Source of the DNA: Coprinellus micaceus
Taxonomy: Eukaryota > Basidiomycota > Agaricomycetes > Agaricales > Psathyrellaceae
DNA length: 64,000 nucleotides
Direction: 5' to 3'
Assembly (NCBI GenBank): GCA_951394405.1
Contig: OX596345.1
Span: 2,356,001-2,420,000, forward strand
Below are positions 11,690 through 22,510 of the stretch, piece after piece; the stretch's first letter is position 1, and the number at the start of each line of letters is the position of its first letter. The notes below the pieces were generated by a model. It had not been told where the DNA came from. It made no database searches and saw only the letters and a program-made list of their open reading frames with translations. The position numbers and the translations under genes were made by a program.

Positions 11690-12545
11690 TCATGGAGAGG
11701 ATGAGAATTAAGAGAGTGAGTAAGAGCTTCAAACGCTCCTGTCGAAGGTGGAATACGAGGTGGTCAGGAGCGGACTCCCTGCGACTGGCAGTGGCAGCGA
11801 CTTTCTGAGGGTCGAAGTGGCTGTGTGACCCTAACCCCAGGGAGCGTTTGTTCTGCTCACTGGACCCCGAGCAGGTGCCGTCGTCGTCTCCCATCAACAG
11901 TTTCGAGAGTGAGCCTAGCGCAGAACTCAGTGTGGAAGCTCTGTTGCACTCTCCGGCCTTATCGTGGCTACCACGCTTTTCTTGGGCAAAATGACCCCAC
12001 TCCCCTGTAACTTGAATCCTGGGTAGAAGTTCTGGCGACGACTGACACTTTCGAGGGGAAGTAGATGTTAAATGCGTGGCATACCTGGGGTACCGGTGCC
12101 AAACGCCTACATCCTAAGCCTCACGACGTATACACCCGATCTTTCTTCGTGCATCAGTGCTCCCCTGCCAGCCTCCTCCCTTCGCGGATGTATACTTCGA
12201 TTGTTCCGAGTTCCAAAGCCATTTTACGGGCAGCAGGGGATCTACACTCACAAAGCTATGCTAATCTCCCCATACGCTTTGCGCTTCTTTGCGCTTGCCC
12301 GACGTTACATCCAACCCAACCCTTAGATACTTATGTCGGCTGGAACCTGAAGCTCTATATCGACCGACCAGTATACGATGGGAGGAACCGAGGTGACCGT
12401 TATTCTTTGCGGTCAAATGCACTATAACTCTCTATACTTCTATTCATGCTCGATCGACATCTTGAAACCAGTGACGGAATTCGGTGTCCAGTGAATTAAG
12501 CGCCCATAAGATAAGATAAGATTGTCCAGATCGATCTGACCGGAG
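11690..12545. repeat. Diverged duplicate block, copy 1 (partner near 25.65-25.99 kb)
   Basis: Bases 11817-11839 (GGCTGTGTGACCCTAACCCC core), read on the minus strand as GLGSHSH, recur at 25769-25791. The GATA-rich motif at the end of the block also recurs. The interval is otherwise strongly diverged and has no intact reading frame. Both copies look like remnants of the same minus-strand gene plus its flank; the boundaries are approximate. Confidence 0.5.
12497..12522 (+). promoter_or_regulatory. TAAGCGCCC motif with adjoining GATAAG tandem, copy 1
   Basis: TAAGCGCCC is followed directly by ATAAGATAAGATAAGAT, which holds overlapping GATAAG sites, the core recognised by fungal GATA factors. 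The same composite occurs at 25943-25972. Its conservation between two otherwise diverged copies suggests a regulatory role; function is inferred. Confidence 0.4.
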
Positions 12546-12559
12546 TTTGAATTGGTCTG

Positions 12560-13345
12560 GTCGTTTCCAACTTGCAGCACCAATCGCCACCGCCAGTTGC
12601 CTCTGCTCTTCATCTCATTTTCGACACTCAGCCCACTTCCTCCTTTTTCGCGCTGCAGCTACCCACAGGAACTGGAGACTCCGCCAGTTCTATCCACGCT
12701 CCGTAATTAGCGAGGACAGCGCGCATTGGAGTGCCTGGCCCACCTGCCGAGCAAGCGATGCTTTCGTCCGCGTATTCGTCTTCTCCAAACTACTATCACC
12801 CACTACCAGCTCTACGGCGACCAATGCGTTTTCGGCCAAGAACGAGGGGGACGGGCTCAGCTTTTGGTGACCCTCGCTTGCGTTCTCAACGGCCTGCGGG
12901 ATAACGACCCCTAACGCTGGCGCCATAAAACAAGACTTCCAACGATGGTGAAAGGAGTTTGGCCGAATGGTCTAAGGACGGTATACCTGGGCTCCCCACG
13001 AAGAGCACTACCTGTCCAAGTGAGTTAGACGTCCCTGCTTTGTCACAAGCTATCGAACTGACCCTATTCAGACCGCACAAGGGGCACTTCAAACTCACCC
13101 AAAGCGTACCTGGGGGCCCCTCCCTGGCGTAAGCCTTCACCAACGGACAGTATAAGCGGAGTCAACCCTATCAAGGATAGGAGCGACGCCGACGCCGATA
13201 CGACGCCTCGAAATGGTTGCTGCAGAGGCTGCCTTCGGAAGGCCGAATCTACCAACCACACACCGTCCCAATCGCCGATTCAAGCTCGTGTTCGAGCTCT
13301 CGGCGGAGCAGCTTACCATCGAAATTTGGAATGGGTACGAGAATG
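12560..13345 (+). repeat. Degenerate gene-like block (partner 16.02-16.70 kb)
   Basis: Segments such as TTCTCCAAACTACTATC, CAATCGCCGATTCAAGCTCG and GCGACGCCGACGCCGA align in order with 16020-16700. Translations contain stops and frame changes in both copies, so both look dead. The family is not recognised; short translated stretches faintly recall fungal arrestin-like proteins, which is a weak guess. Confidence 0.5.
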
Positions 13346-13359
13346 GTTTAAGAACCTAA

Positions 13360-14140
13360 CTCACGTACTCGCTCACCTCTCTGGCTTGTGGGACCGCATC
13401 CAGAAAGAGCGAAGGGTTAAAGGTCGAAGGAGTCATCGTCTACGGGTGAGCTTCCCTAGTTCGCCAACGTGCTGTTGGAGCTAACAGATAAATGCAGAGG
13501 GCACTTGCGTTTCGAAACGCCGGCAACGACGAGCTCTTCGCTTCATCGTATCATATCTACAACTCCACCACCACCACCAGCCACGCCCATCCATCCCTTG
13601 GCGGGCTGGCCTCCGGAAGTCCCGTGTAGAACCCTAGCGATGGAACTGCGGCAGACGATAAGGGCACTGAAGGGAAGGGAGGCAGGAGGGTGCCGCCGAT
13701 GGAAAGTTGACGGGGAAACAGGTGTACCGTGGAACCAAGGTGATCGTGCGTATACTCTACCCTTCGCTGGATCGTCTCGCTCACCCCATCCGCCCCTAGT
13801 TGCCGAGAAGACTCACCCCCTGGCCACCCACCCCCGCTTGAACACGACCATCCAGCTCGTTACCCAGCACATTCGGCGGCATCCATCTTGCCTTCGAAAC
13901 GCCATCGACCTAGTTCCCGACTCACAACACTGGGCCGGCGACCCCGCAGGGACGCGTCTTCGGTAGAACCTGTCGAATGCCCTGGCATGCAAAGAAGAGC
14001 CGGTAGGCGGAAGGGGCGGAACTCGCTATGTGGACCAGGAATATCCTGCAAGGACCCATAGATCCATTCAAATATGGAACCACCGCACCATCCGAGCCAT
14101 ACCACGAGAAGCAACAGAGTTATTCACCCCCGACCAGCCC
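13360..14140 (+). repeat. Degenerate gene-like block (partners about 41.69 and 47.23 kb)
   Basis: This block aligns with 41690-42510. Both have an intron-like GT...AG segment after a shared VEGV peptide (13421-13440; 41790-41810), then a peptide of the form FxxSYHxYxST followed by a Pro-rich end. A shorter relative follows gene C near 47.25 kb. Stops interrupt this copy. It is probably the remnant of a multi-exon gene of unrecognised family. Confidence 0.5.
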
Positions 14141-15429
14141 GCGCAGATTCGAACGATCGTACCATCCATACGTTGCCCCAGACCAATCCCCCGTCCGGTT
14201 CCCAAGGGTTGCTTCGCCTGACCCTCACCCTGGAGAAATGCGATGGCTCTTACGTTCTTCGACGCATCTCTCGACTCCTATTTTCTTCAACTTCGCGGTT
14301 CCCTGCACCCTCCAACGCCGGCTTGTATTGCCCTGACGACCTACGTGGGTTCTAAATGACGAAGAAATATAGCGTTGGACGTATCTAAACGAAGGGGGGG
14401 AACGATTGGTCATGTTTCGATAGTACAGGGACGACAGTTGATCCCTTGGTCATCGACGCCTGCTTCCTGGGGCTCAGAGGCTCTCAACCATGAGTCAATT
14501 TGCCCATGGCCACGCCCTGTCGTACCAAATCGAAGTCTCGCTGTGCATGAACGTCGACAAACAGACCCACGGTGACAGGGCTCGAGGGCAGGCATGGGGG
14601 TCGAAGTGCATACCAACAGCCAACGGAGGCAGTGGAGGAGGAAAGTGGGAGGATGGGTTCCTGAACGAACATGGCGGTTCGTACTTTTCTGTGCTCATAA
14701 AGTTCCTTGCTCATTCATAACCGTTTAGGTTTCGCGTCTGCCACAAAGTGCAAGAAAGACGCAGCACCTTCCTACCTACCTTCCGCCGCTCTCCCCACTC
14801 AACTACTGTCCCCTGCTCCACATTGTAATAGAACGTTCGTCTTCAATCGAGCTCCGGGGTATGAACGGGCAGTTGAATTGTTGTTGACCGAACGATGATG
14901 GAAGGAACCGTGGCGGCGTGTTGAGGCTCGAGGCCACAATACTCTGTGTTCTGAGCATCCCCGACATATGTGAGTTCGACGTCCCCGTCCTTCCGTCACA
15001 CAACTGAACCCCTTGTCTCTAGGTCCTCATCGTCGAAGTACGCGACGAAGCTGCCACGAACGATCCTGAGAATGCCCTCCTACCGAACGCCTGCACATTG
15101 GCAAGCAAAGCCGCAGACATCCCTCCTCAGAAGGACCCATCGCCACTGGTGCAAAGGTCGACGTTGGTTTGGATTACTCCCTGGACACATTCGCCACCGT
15201 GGAGATTACCTGTGCCTCTCCCTCTTGGATTGAAGCGACGACTTCCTCTCAGGCACCGCAAACTCGCGGACATGGGATCCGGCTGCCCCAGCGCCGTACA
15301 CCCGCGATAAGGTCGTTGGTGTCCTCACGCTGTAGAGGAAGGGACCTCGAGGAAGGGGTAAGAATGCCGAGGCGGAGGAGAGGAGAGTCAACCCCGGTGG
15401 CGGGGCAGAGCCCGCTGCGACGGGGTTGG
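14141..15429. other. Unassigned region between degenerate blocks
   Basis: Short peptide-like stretches on the plus strand (for example HALSYQIEVSLCMNVDKQT near 14510-14570 and KVDVGLDYSLDTFATVEI near 15150-15210) suggest old coding sequence. No continuous gene model could be built. Confidence 0.3.
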
Positions 15430-15790
15430 GACGACCGAGATACCCTGACGGGGCGAGGCGGGCAGCCTTGTTCGACGTCGAGTATGCGCTCGGCACAGTG
15501 GTGGTGGTATTGTTTCGTCACCTCCAGCTTGTTGTCCAGCGCCACAAAGACACCATCGAGATCGGATTCGACTCGGGAAGTAGATTAGACGGCGGAGGTC
15601 GTGACGACTCTGGACTATCCCTAAATGGGGAGCCTTTTCAGCGAGAAACCGTATTAGTCACGGCGAGGCAACGATTGAGGTCGAGACGTAGGAACCGTCA
15701 ACTGGAAACGTTGAAGGTGAGGGGATCTGGGAGGGGAAGGGGACAGGAGTGGGATGGAGGGTAGCTGGGCGAGGCGGGGAGGGGGAGCCG
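15430..15790 (+). repeat. Degenerate block (partner 42.54-42.95 kb)
   Basis: The plus strand encodes VEYALGTVVVVLFRH and, downstream, DSGSRLDGGGR. The partner encodes VEYVLGTAVVVLFRH and DSGSRLEDRRR. Nucleotide similarity runs across most of the block. Neither copy sits in a supported gene. Confidence 0.5.
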
Positions 15791-16019
15791 GGGCACCTGG
15801 GGATGGAGTGAGCGCGACAAGGGCAAAGAACCAAAAGGCCATACGTGCGGTCTATGGTAGCAATTGGTGGGATGACGCAATCGTTTTTTGGTCTTCTCAG
15901 TGTTCGCCATCGTGCCCCTCACCACCCGAGACCGCCTCCACCCTTTTTCTCCTTTTCAACGCTCAGCCCACCGCCTCAATCTTGCGCTCCAACCTCCCGC
16001 CAAAGGCTCAAACGCCCCC

Positions 16020-16700
16020 CGGCACCAGCTACGCTGCGTAATTGATATAGGCGGCGCAGGCCTGGGTGTCCACCCCCATGCCGAATGAGAGGACGCTTTC
16101 GTACGCTCGTTCCCTTCTCCAAACTACTATCGTTCGGTATGAGCTACGGAGATGAGTGTATTTGGTGCCAGAAACGAGAAGGATAGCCTCAACGTCTAAG
16201 CGCCTTCAGCCCCATTCTCAACGGCCTCTCGGGCAGTATCTCTCTTTACCGGCACTCCCAGGCCAAGCGGGACTTCCAGGAACAACGGGTCGAGGCAATG
16301 TCTTCAGCGCGAGAGGGAGTATCGGTGCCTCACGAAGGGTATGATAAGCCCAAGTGAGTTGAGCACCTTGGTTCCCCAACACGAAATTGAACTCCTTTTC
16401 GACAGATGCGTTTCCAACACGCTTCAAGGGAACCTAGCGACCCCTCCTTGCCGCCACCCTCCACAAACGGGAAGTATAGGCGATTTCGCGTACCCTCACC
16501 AAGACGGGAGTCAGTCCTGTCAAGAATCGGAGCGATGCCGACGCCGACACGACGCCGCCGAATGCTTGTTGCAGAGGCCGCGTCTGCAAGGCCGAACATA
16601 CCCTAGTTCCTGGCTATCGACCAACCACACGTCGCCGCAATCGCCGATTCAAGCTCGAGTTTGAACTCCTAACGGGATTGCTCACTACCAGTCTAATGCT
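16020..16700 (+). repeat. Degenerate gene-like block (partner 12.56-13.35 kb)
   Basis: Second copy of the block at 12560-13345, in the same orientation about 3.4 kb away, with shared segments in the same order and stop codons in every frame. The pair suggests an old local duplication. Confidence 0.5.
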
Positions 16701-17573
16701 CCGAAGGAACAGAGTCAAAGGCTGGGGAGATGACGGAGGGTAGAACGTATCATCAGCGAAGGTATAGAATGAAGGGAGAGGTGGGTCTTTCTGCGTACTT
16801 ATGCCATTCCCGGTGATTCATATGCCAAATGCCGGCGTTTATTCAGCCATTGTCTCGACATCTCCAGAGACCCACTATCGCAGCAACACATTTTGAAGCC
16901 TCTTCACCACAAGACTTTTCGAGCCTTAGAGTCGCTCCGGTGCCCCGCTGTACTCTTACCTCGACGACCACGACTGCTCCGTTTCCTAAGGGCACAAATT
17001 TAAACCTTCTGGGGGTAGGGGAACGATGCTGGGACCCTCGCCTTGACTGAAAGAGATTCGAGGATGGGCGCTTTACAGCGACGCGGGCGATGAAGTGCGT
17101 CGGGGATCGCGACAGACTGCATCTCTAACTTCGTGAGGCCGATGGAGGTTTCATGCATTCTATTCAGCTCTGGCTTCCTGGTATTTCTCAGACGTTGACT
17201 TCACCATTCTCAACGCGACCTTGAAGCGATCTAATCTGTCCTCATCCATGAATCGCACCTCTCACCGGATCAGTCGGCTTTCTATCCTGAAGAGGCGCTT
17301 CGGGGGAGGACGAGGGAGGGCAAGGCGGGTAACGTTCTCTGCTCGATGTGTCGTGGTATCCATGGACCGAGCGTCCGTGGACAAACCTGGTGCAATGAAC
17401 AGGCGTTGTAGCAGGACACTTGGGAGTGTTGAGCCATATGTCGTATATAAATACGTTGGGGTACTGTGAAGAATTTGTCGCATAGGAAATCTGAACATCA
17501 ACGTACCCAAGCAGAGCTGGCTGAAGAGCAATGGCGTTTCGGCTGTGTAACCGTGCATGTTGAACGGAAATGT
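16701..17573. other. Upstream region of NACHT-WD40 gene A
   Basis: No gene is supported. The last part leads into the 5' leader element shared with gene E and should hold the promoter of gene A. Confidence 0.35.
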
Positions 17574-17620
17574 CAAACTCGAATCTCCGCCCTAATTACA
17601 CGAGGCTGGCACAGGATGCA
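17574..17620 (+). promoter_or_regulatory. Shared 5' leader element, copy at gene A
   Basis: The segment contains TCGAATCTCC, then TAATTACACGAGGCTG, about 95-140 bases before the gene A ATG. A close match lies about 70-110 bases before gene E (56201-56235) and a looser one at 63950-63985. Shared sequence ahead of otherwise different NLR genes points to a common promoter or leader; function is inferred. Confidence 0.45.
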
Positions 17621-17711
17621 GCATCGCAACCTCGTCTCATCCCGGTCACCTCAAACAACCAGACTACCCTACTGCTCCAGTCGAAAGCCAATCCAACCCC
17701 AGAGCAAGGCC

Positions 17712-20700
17712 ATGAATACTCCTGGTCGGTCGGGGCACAGGTCGCCCGCAGAGTGGCTGAAAGGCAAGACGAGAAACATCAAGGATACCTGCAAGGACAT
17801 CAAGCGGCGCGCACTCTCGCGACCCCCTTGGCTCAATCCCGTAGGGGATCGCATCCCTCCCGAATCCACAGCGATACCCGGCGACAGTTCCTCGGTACAT
17901 GAGGGCGCGATCAGCGCCGGGCAGCCCGCCCCGAAACCCATCCGCAGGCGAACCCAGAGCAACCCCACCAAGATCGAGGCCTCCAGCGAGCCGGCCGAAG
18001 AAGCCCCATTCTTGTCTGAAACTACGCCTATCCCTCAAACCCCCATCCTAGACGATGCCTTCTCGCCCATCACCCCGGAGATCGTGTCCAGCCCGCATAC
18101 TCCACAGGCTGTCCCTCAGAACGAACCTCCGATGGCACAGCACTCTGCACCATCGTCGAACGCTACGCCAGAGACAACCGCAGAGCTGAATCTTCCCCAA
18201 TTTACCGAGATGCCCAGCTCACACATCCTACAACCCTTTCTAGTTGTATCGGAGGACGTCGTCTCACCGTCAGTTCAAGAAACGGAGGGTGCCATCCCCA
18301 ATCAATCCAATTCTTCCACTACTGGCATTACGAGTCCGACACCTAGCACTCTCGGCTCGCCGCCTGGCGGATCGAAAGGGGCGCCTACTTGGTATGCCGC
18401 AGTGAAGTCCACACTCGCAGCCGTCGAACGGGCATCGGACGTGTTCACTCCATTGAAGAGCACGGTGGCGGCAGTGAACGTCATTCTAGAAACAAAGGAT
18501 GTGAGTAGTTCCTCACCGACTTTGGATCCAACTCACCCTGTCCTAAGGCGTTCCGTGACAACCAAGAAGAATTCGAGAAACTGGAGAAGAGGGTGAACCT
18601 GCTCGAGGCGATCATGCGGTCCTTCCCCAAAGACGCCCCTCAAGAGCTCAAAGACCGTAGGAACGGGCTGGAACGGTGAGAGTGCTCTCCGAGTACTTCC
18701 AGATCTTGGAGGACTGACTGGTTGGACCATGACAGCACCGTAGAGGGTCTGGCTAGGACGTTGGAAGAGAAAACAAGTCGCAAGGCACTCGAACGAGTAG
18801 CATTTACAAAGGAAGACCAGCAAGAAATTGCACGGATCGTGCGGGAGATCAACTTTGCCATTGAGTTCACAATGGTAGGTTGGATGACCCTCTCGATGTG
18901 ACTGGCCGCTTACCTGGCAAATCCTAGCTTGACGCAACCGTCCGAGGAGAAGTTCTGATGCTCGAGGTGCTGGAAGGTGTCAATTGGCTGAAAAGTCGGC
19001 CTGATCCAAGTCAGTGTTTTGCCGGGGAATGTTGTCACGCTCGCTCATCCAGCCTTTTTGCCACACAGTCAAGGAGAACAAGGGGACGCAGGAGGGTATT
19101 GCAGATATACAAGCGGCAGTTGCTGAGTTGCGCAAGGCAGGTGAGGGCTTGCAGTATTCCGAACGCGATACACTGGCTAAAGTTGTCCGGTTTAGAGCTT
19201 TACAAGAGACTCGGGGACGTACAAGATTTCGCGTTCAGCAACGGAACCCGCAGAGGAGAATGTCTGGCGGGTACCAGGGTTGGCCTCACCTCCCGACTGT
19301 TGGACTGGGCTGTGGATCGTAAATCTCGACATGCCTTCTGGCTCAGTGGGCCAGCTGGGACAGGCAAAACAGCTCTGTCAGAAACATTCTGCTCCCAACT
19401 CTCCAAGCGTGGGCTCCTCGGTGCCAGTTTCTTCTGCTCAATCAAGGCTCAAGATTTGAGTGACATCTTCCTCATCATCCCAACCCTTGCCAAAGCTTTG
19501 GCAAGATCACAACCAGCATTCAACAGGGCTCTCGTGCAGGTCCTCAACAAGGAATTGCGCCCAGATGTTGACCCCCTACATTCAATGAAGGTTGAAGAGC
19601 AGTACAAGCTCCTTATTCTCCGACCCGCTGAAGAAGCCTTCCGAGGACGTAACGAGAATGTTGTGGTGGCTGTGGATGCCCTTGACGAATGTACAAACAA
19701 TCGTGCTCTGGCATCATTCTTTGATGCGGTCCTGCTAAACCCACCACCTGCTGCACTCAAGATCTTCTTCACCAGTCGGCCTGAAGCCTCTATCAAGCAG
19801 AAGCTAGAGTCCCCAGGTTACTCTTTGCACCGCCAATCCCTTCACGATGTTGAGCTCAACGTTGTTCGTGCTGATATCTCCCTCTACGTTAGCCACCAAC
19901 TTTGGGAGGTTCCGGAACTGCGGACTGAATATGGAGATCACTGGCCACCTGCAGAAGTTGACCTAATTGTTGAGCAGGCACATACCCTGTTTATCATTGC
20001 AGCCACAATTGTTCGCTACATTGATGACAATGCAGGAGATCCACTGGGTCGCCTCCAGGACAATGCAAGCACATCAAGTCTCTCAGGAGTGGAGGAACTC
20101 TATGAGCGAATCTTGAAGCAGGCCTTCAAGAATCTCAAACCCAGTGAGCGAGAGAATGTGCATGCATGCCTCTCCCTCTTGGTGGTGGGACAAAGGCCGT
20201 TATCAGTCATTGAGTATGCTGAGCTTTTGGGAAAGCCTGTCTCAACCATCCGATCCTCATTCCGCTCCCTGCATTCTGTTGTCAACATTTCTGCCAGCCA
20301 GGATAGCCAGCCAATTTCCATCTATCATGCATCATTCATCGACTTCTTGACATCAACTCAAGACTCTGGCAGCAAGCGACCATGGGCGATTGGCAGAGCA
20401 AAGGCACACATTCTGGCAGCAGAACAGTGCCTGGGATTGATGGACAACAAAGGCAAAGGTGTATTCTTTGGGATATCGGGTGCTGCTACATCCTATCGGA
20501 GCAACAATGACCAGAAACTGACCCTTCGATCTGATCTTGCATATGCTTGCACATCATGGGCAGACCATGTCTTGGGTGCACAACCTGGCATCTCAGATGG
20601 TCTTCAACAGCAGGTGGAGGCTTTTCTGGATGGGAAGTGGCTGTACTGGATTGAAGCACTGAGTGCAGAAGGGAGGGTTGGATATGCAAGAATCCTACAT

Positions 20701-22510
20701 GAAGTCTCAAAGGTATGCATTGTTCTAGCCATCTCAATGACTACTGGGCTAATGAGTGATTTATGTGACTCAGGTGGTCACCATCAACAGCTTGAAACAG
20801 CTTGTGATTCGCATATGGGACTTTTGGAGGATGTTTGCAACACCAATCTCCTACAGTGCCCCTCACCTATACCTATCAGCACTCCCATTCTATGAAGCAG
20901 CACTTGGAGTCCCTGATTGGATTTCAGTCAAGTTTCCCTCAGTGCCCATTGTATGCTCAACTGGGATGGGAAGTTTGGCACGGGGATGCAAAGTCATTGT
21001 TGGGCATGCTGCAGTATTCTGTATTGCCATCTCACCTGATGGAAACACACTTGCTTCTGGGTCAGATAATGGAGTTGTCCAACTATGGGATGCATGGAGT
21101 GGGGACTCGAAGATATACTTAGAGGGGCACACCAAGTCAGTCATGTCTGTCTGTTTCTCCCCTGATGGCAGCAAGATAGCCTCAGGGTCCTATGACGAAA
21201 CAGTCAGGCTGTGGGATGTGGGGAGTGGGCAGGTGATTGGGAAACCACTGGAGGGGCACACCGGTCAGGTCACATCTACCTGTTTCTCCCCTGATGGCAG
21301 CAAGATAGTCTCAGGGTCCTGGGATGGAACAGTCAGGCTGTGGGATGTGGGCAGTGGGCAGGTGATTGGGAAACCACTGGAGGGGCACACCAGTTTGGTC
21401 ACATCTGCCTGTTTCTCCCCTGATGGCAGCAAGATAGTCTCAGGGTCCTATGACAAAACAGTCAGGCTGTGGGATGTGGGCAGTGGGCAGGTGATTGGGA
21501 AACCACTGGAGGGGCACACCGGTCCAGTCACATCTGTCTGTTTCTTCCCTGATGGCAGCAAGATAGCCTCAGGGTCCTGGGACGAAACAGTCAGGCTGTG
21601 GGATGTGGGCAGTGGGCAGGTGATTGGGAAACCACTGGAGGGGCACACCGGTCCAGTCACATCTGCCTGTTTCTCCCCTGATGGCAGCAAGATAGCCTCA
21701 GGGTCCTATGACGAAACAGTCAGGCTGTGGGATGTGGGCAGTGGGCAGGTGATTGGGAAACCACTGGAGGGGCACACCGGTCCAGTCACATCTGTCTGTT
21801 TCTTCCCTGATGGCAGCAAGATAGCCTCAGGGTCCTGGGACGAAACAGTCAGGCTGTGGGATGTGGGGAGTGGGCAGGTGATTGGGAAACCACTGGAGGG
21901 GCACACCGGTCAGGTCACATCTGTCTGTTTCTCCCCTGATGGCAGCAAGATAGTCTCAGGGTCTGGGGACAAAACAGTCAGGCTGTGGGATGTGGGCAGT
22001 GGGCAGGTGATTGGGAAACCACTGGAGGGGCACACCAATCCAGTCCAGTCTGTCTGTTTCTCCCCTGACAGCAGCAAGCTAGCCTCAGGGTCCCAAGACA
22101 CCACTTTGAGAGTGTGGGGCATGAGGGCTGGGTCTACAGCAGCACATCCAACACACTTGCATTCTTACCCAGCATCCCTTTTGTCCCTCAATGAACATGG
22201 GTGGATCTGCAACAATTCAGGTGATCTTCTTCTTTGGGTCCCTCCCCAATTTCGACCATCCCTTCAGGGACCCTCTTGCATTCATATCATTGGTGGGCCA
22301 TGTACAAAGGTTGAGCTCACACATGCAGTTTACCATGGTACCAACTGGCTCAAGTGCGTGTGCTTATTGCAACAATTTCAAGTCTATATGGCTAATATCC
22401 TCTTTAGATGCATTGAGCCACCTCCAGAGACTGAGCCAAATGAAGCTCTGCCATGGCCTGTAGCCACATCTCATCAAGGTGCAACCACAACGGGCGACAA
22501 CAACAAGTAG
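17712..22510 (+). CDS. NACHT-WD40 STAND protein (gene A)
   Basis: Eight exons: 17712-18500, 18548-18675, 18736-18874, 18928-19009, 19069-19140, 19196-20712, 20774-22353, 22408-22510. They give 1,469 residues, and exons 2-5 have exactly the lengths of gene B. Residues 1-225 are Ser/Pro-rich. About 226-400 is a helical domain containing VFTPLKSTVAAVNVI and LEGVNWLKSRP, like the MLKL/HeLo-type N-terminal bundles of agaricomycete NLRs (inference). NACHT follows, with Walker A GPAGTGKT at 455-462 and Walker B VVVAVDALDEC. From about residue 986 nine WD40 repeats follow, seven nearly identical, then a conserved tail (DLLLWVPPQFRPSL). Such STAND proteins are ATP-dependent signalling switches whose repeats sense ligands, often in non-self recognition. 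The last intron is 54 nt without an in-frame stop, so retaining it would still give a protein. The start was chosen by comparison with gene B. Confidence 0.87.
21125..22156 (+). repeat. Tandem 129-bp WD40-coding repeats in gene A
   Basis: Units start exactly every 129 bases, at 21125, 21254, 21383, 21512, 21641, 21770, 21899 and 22028. Each encodes one WD40 repeat of 43 residues of the type GHTGPVTSVCF...VRLWDVGSG. Units up to 21899 are almost identical in DNA; the last is diverged. Differences cluster at a few codons (GPVTS/GQVTS/SLVTS; SYDE/SWDE/SGDK). This is the pattern of internally conserved repeats that recombine in fungal incompatibility NLRs. Confidence 0.95.

Noticed and set aside
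21125..22156. Regular direct repeats resembling a CRISPR-type array
   Set aside because: The period is 129 bases, the units are coding WD40 repeats, and the organism is a fungus.
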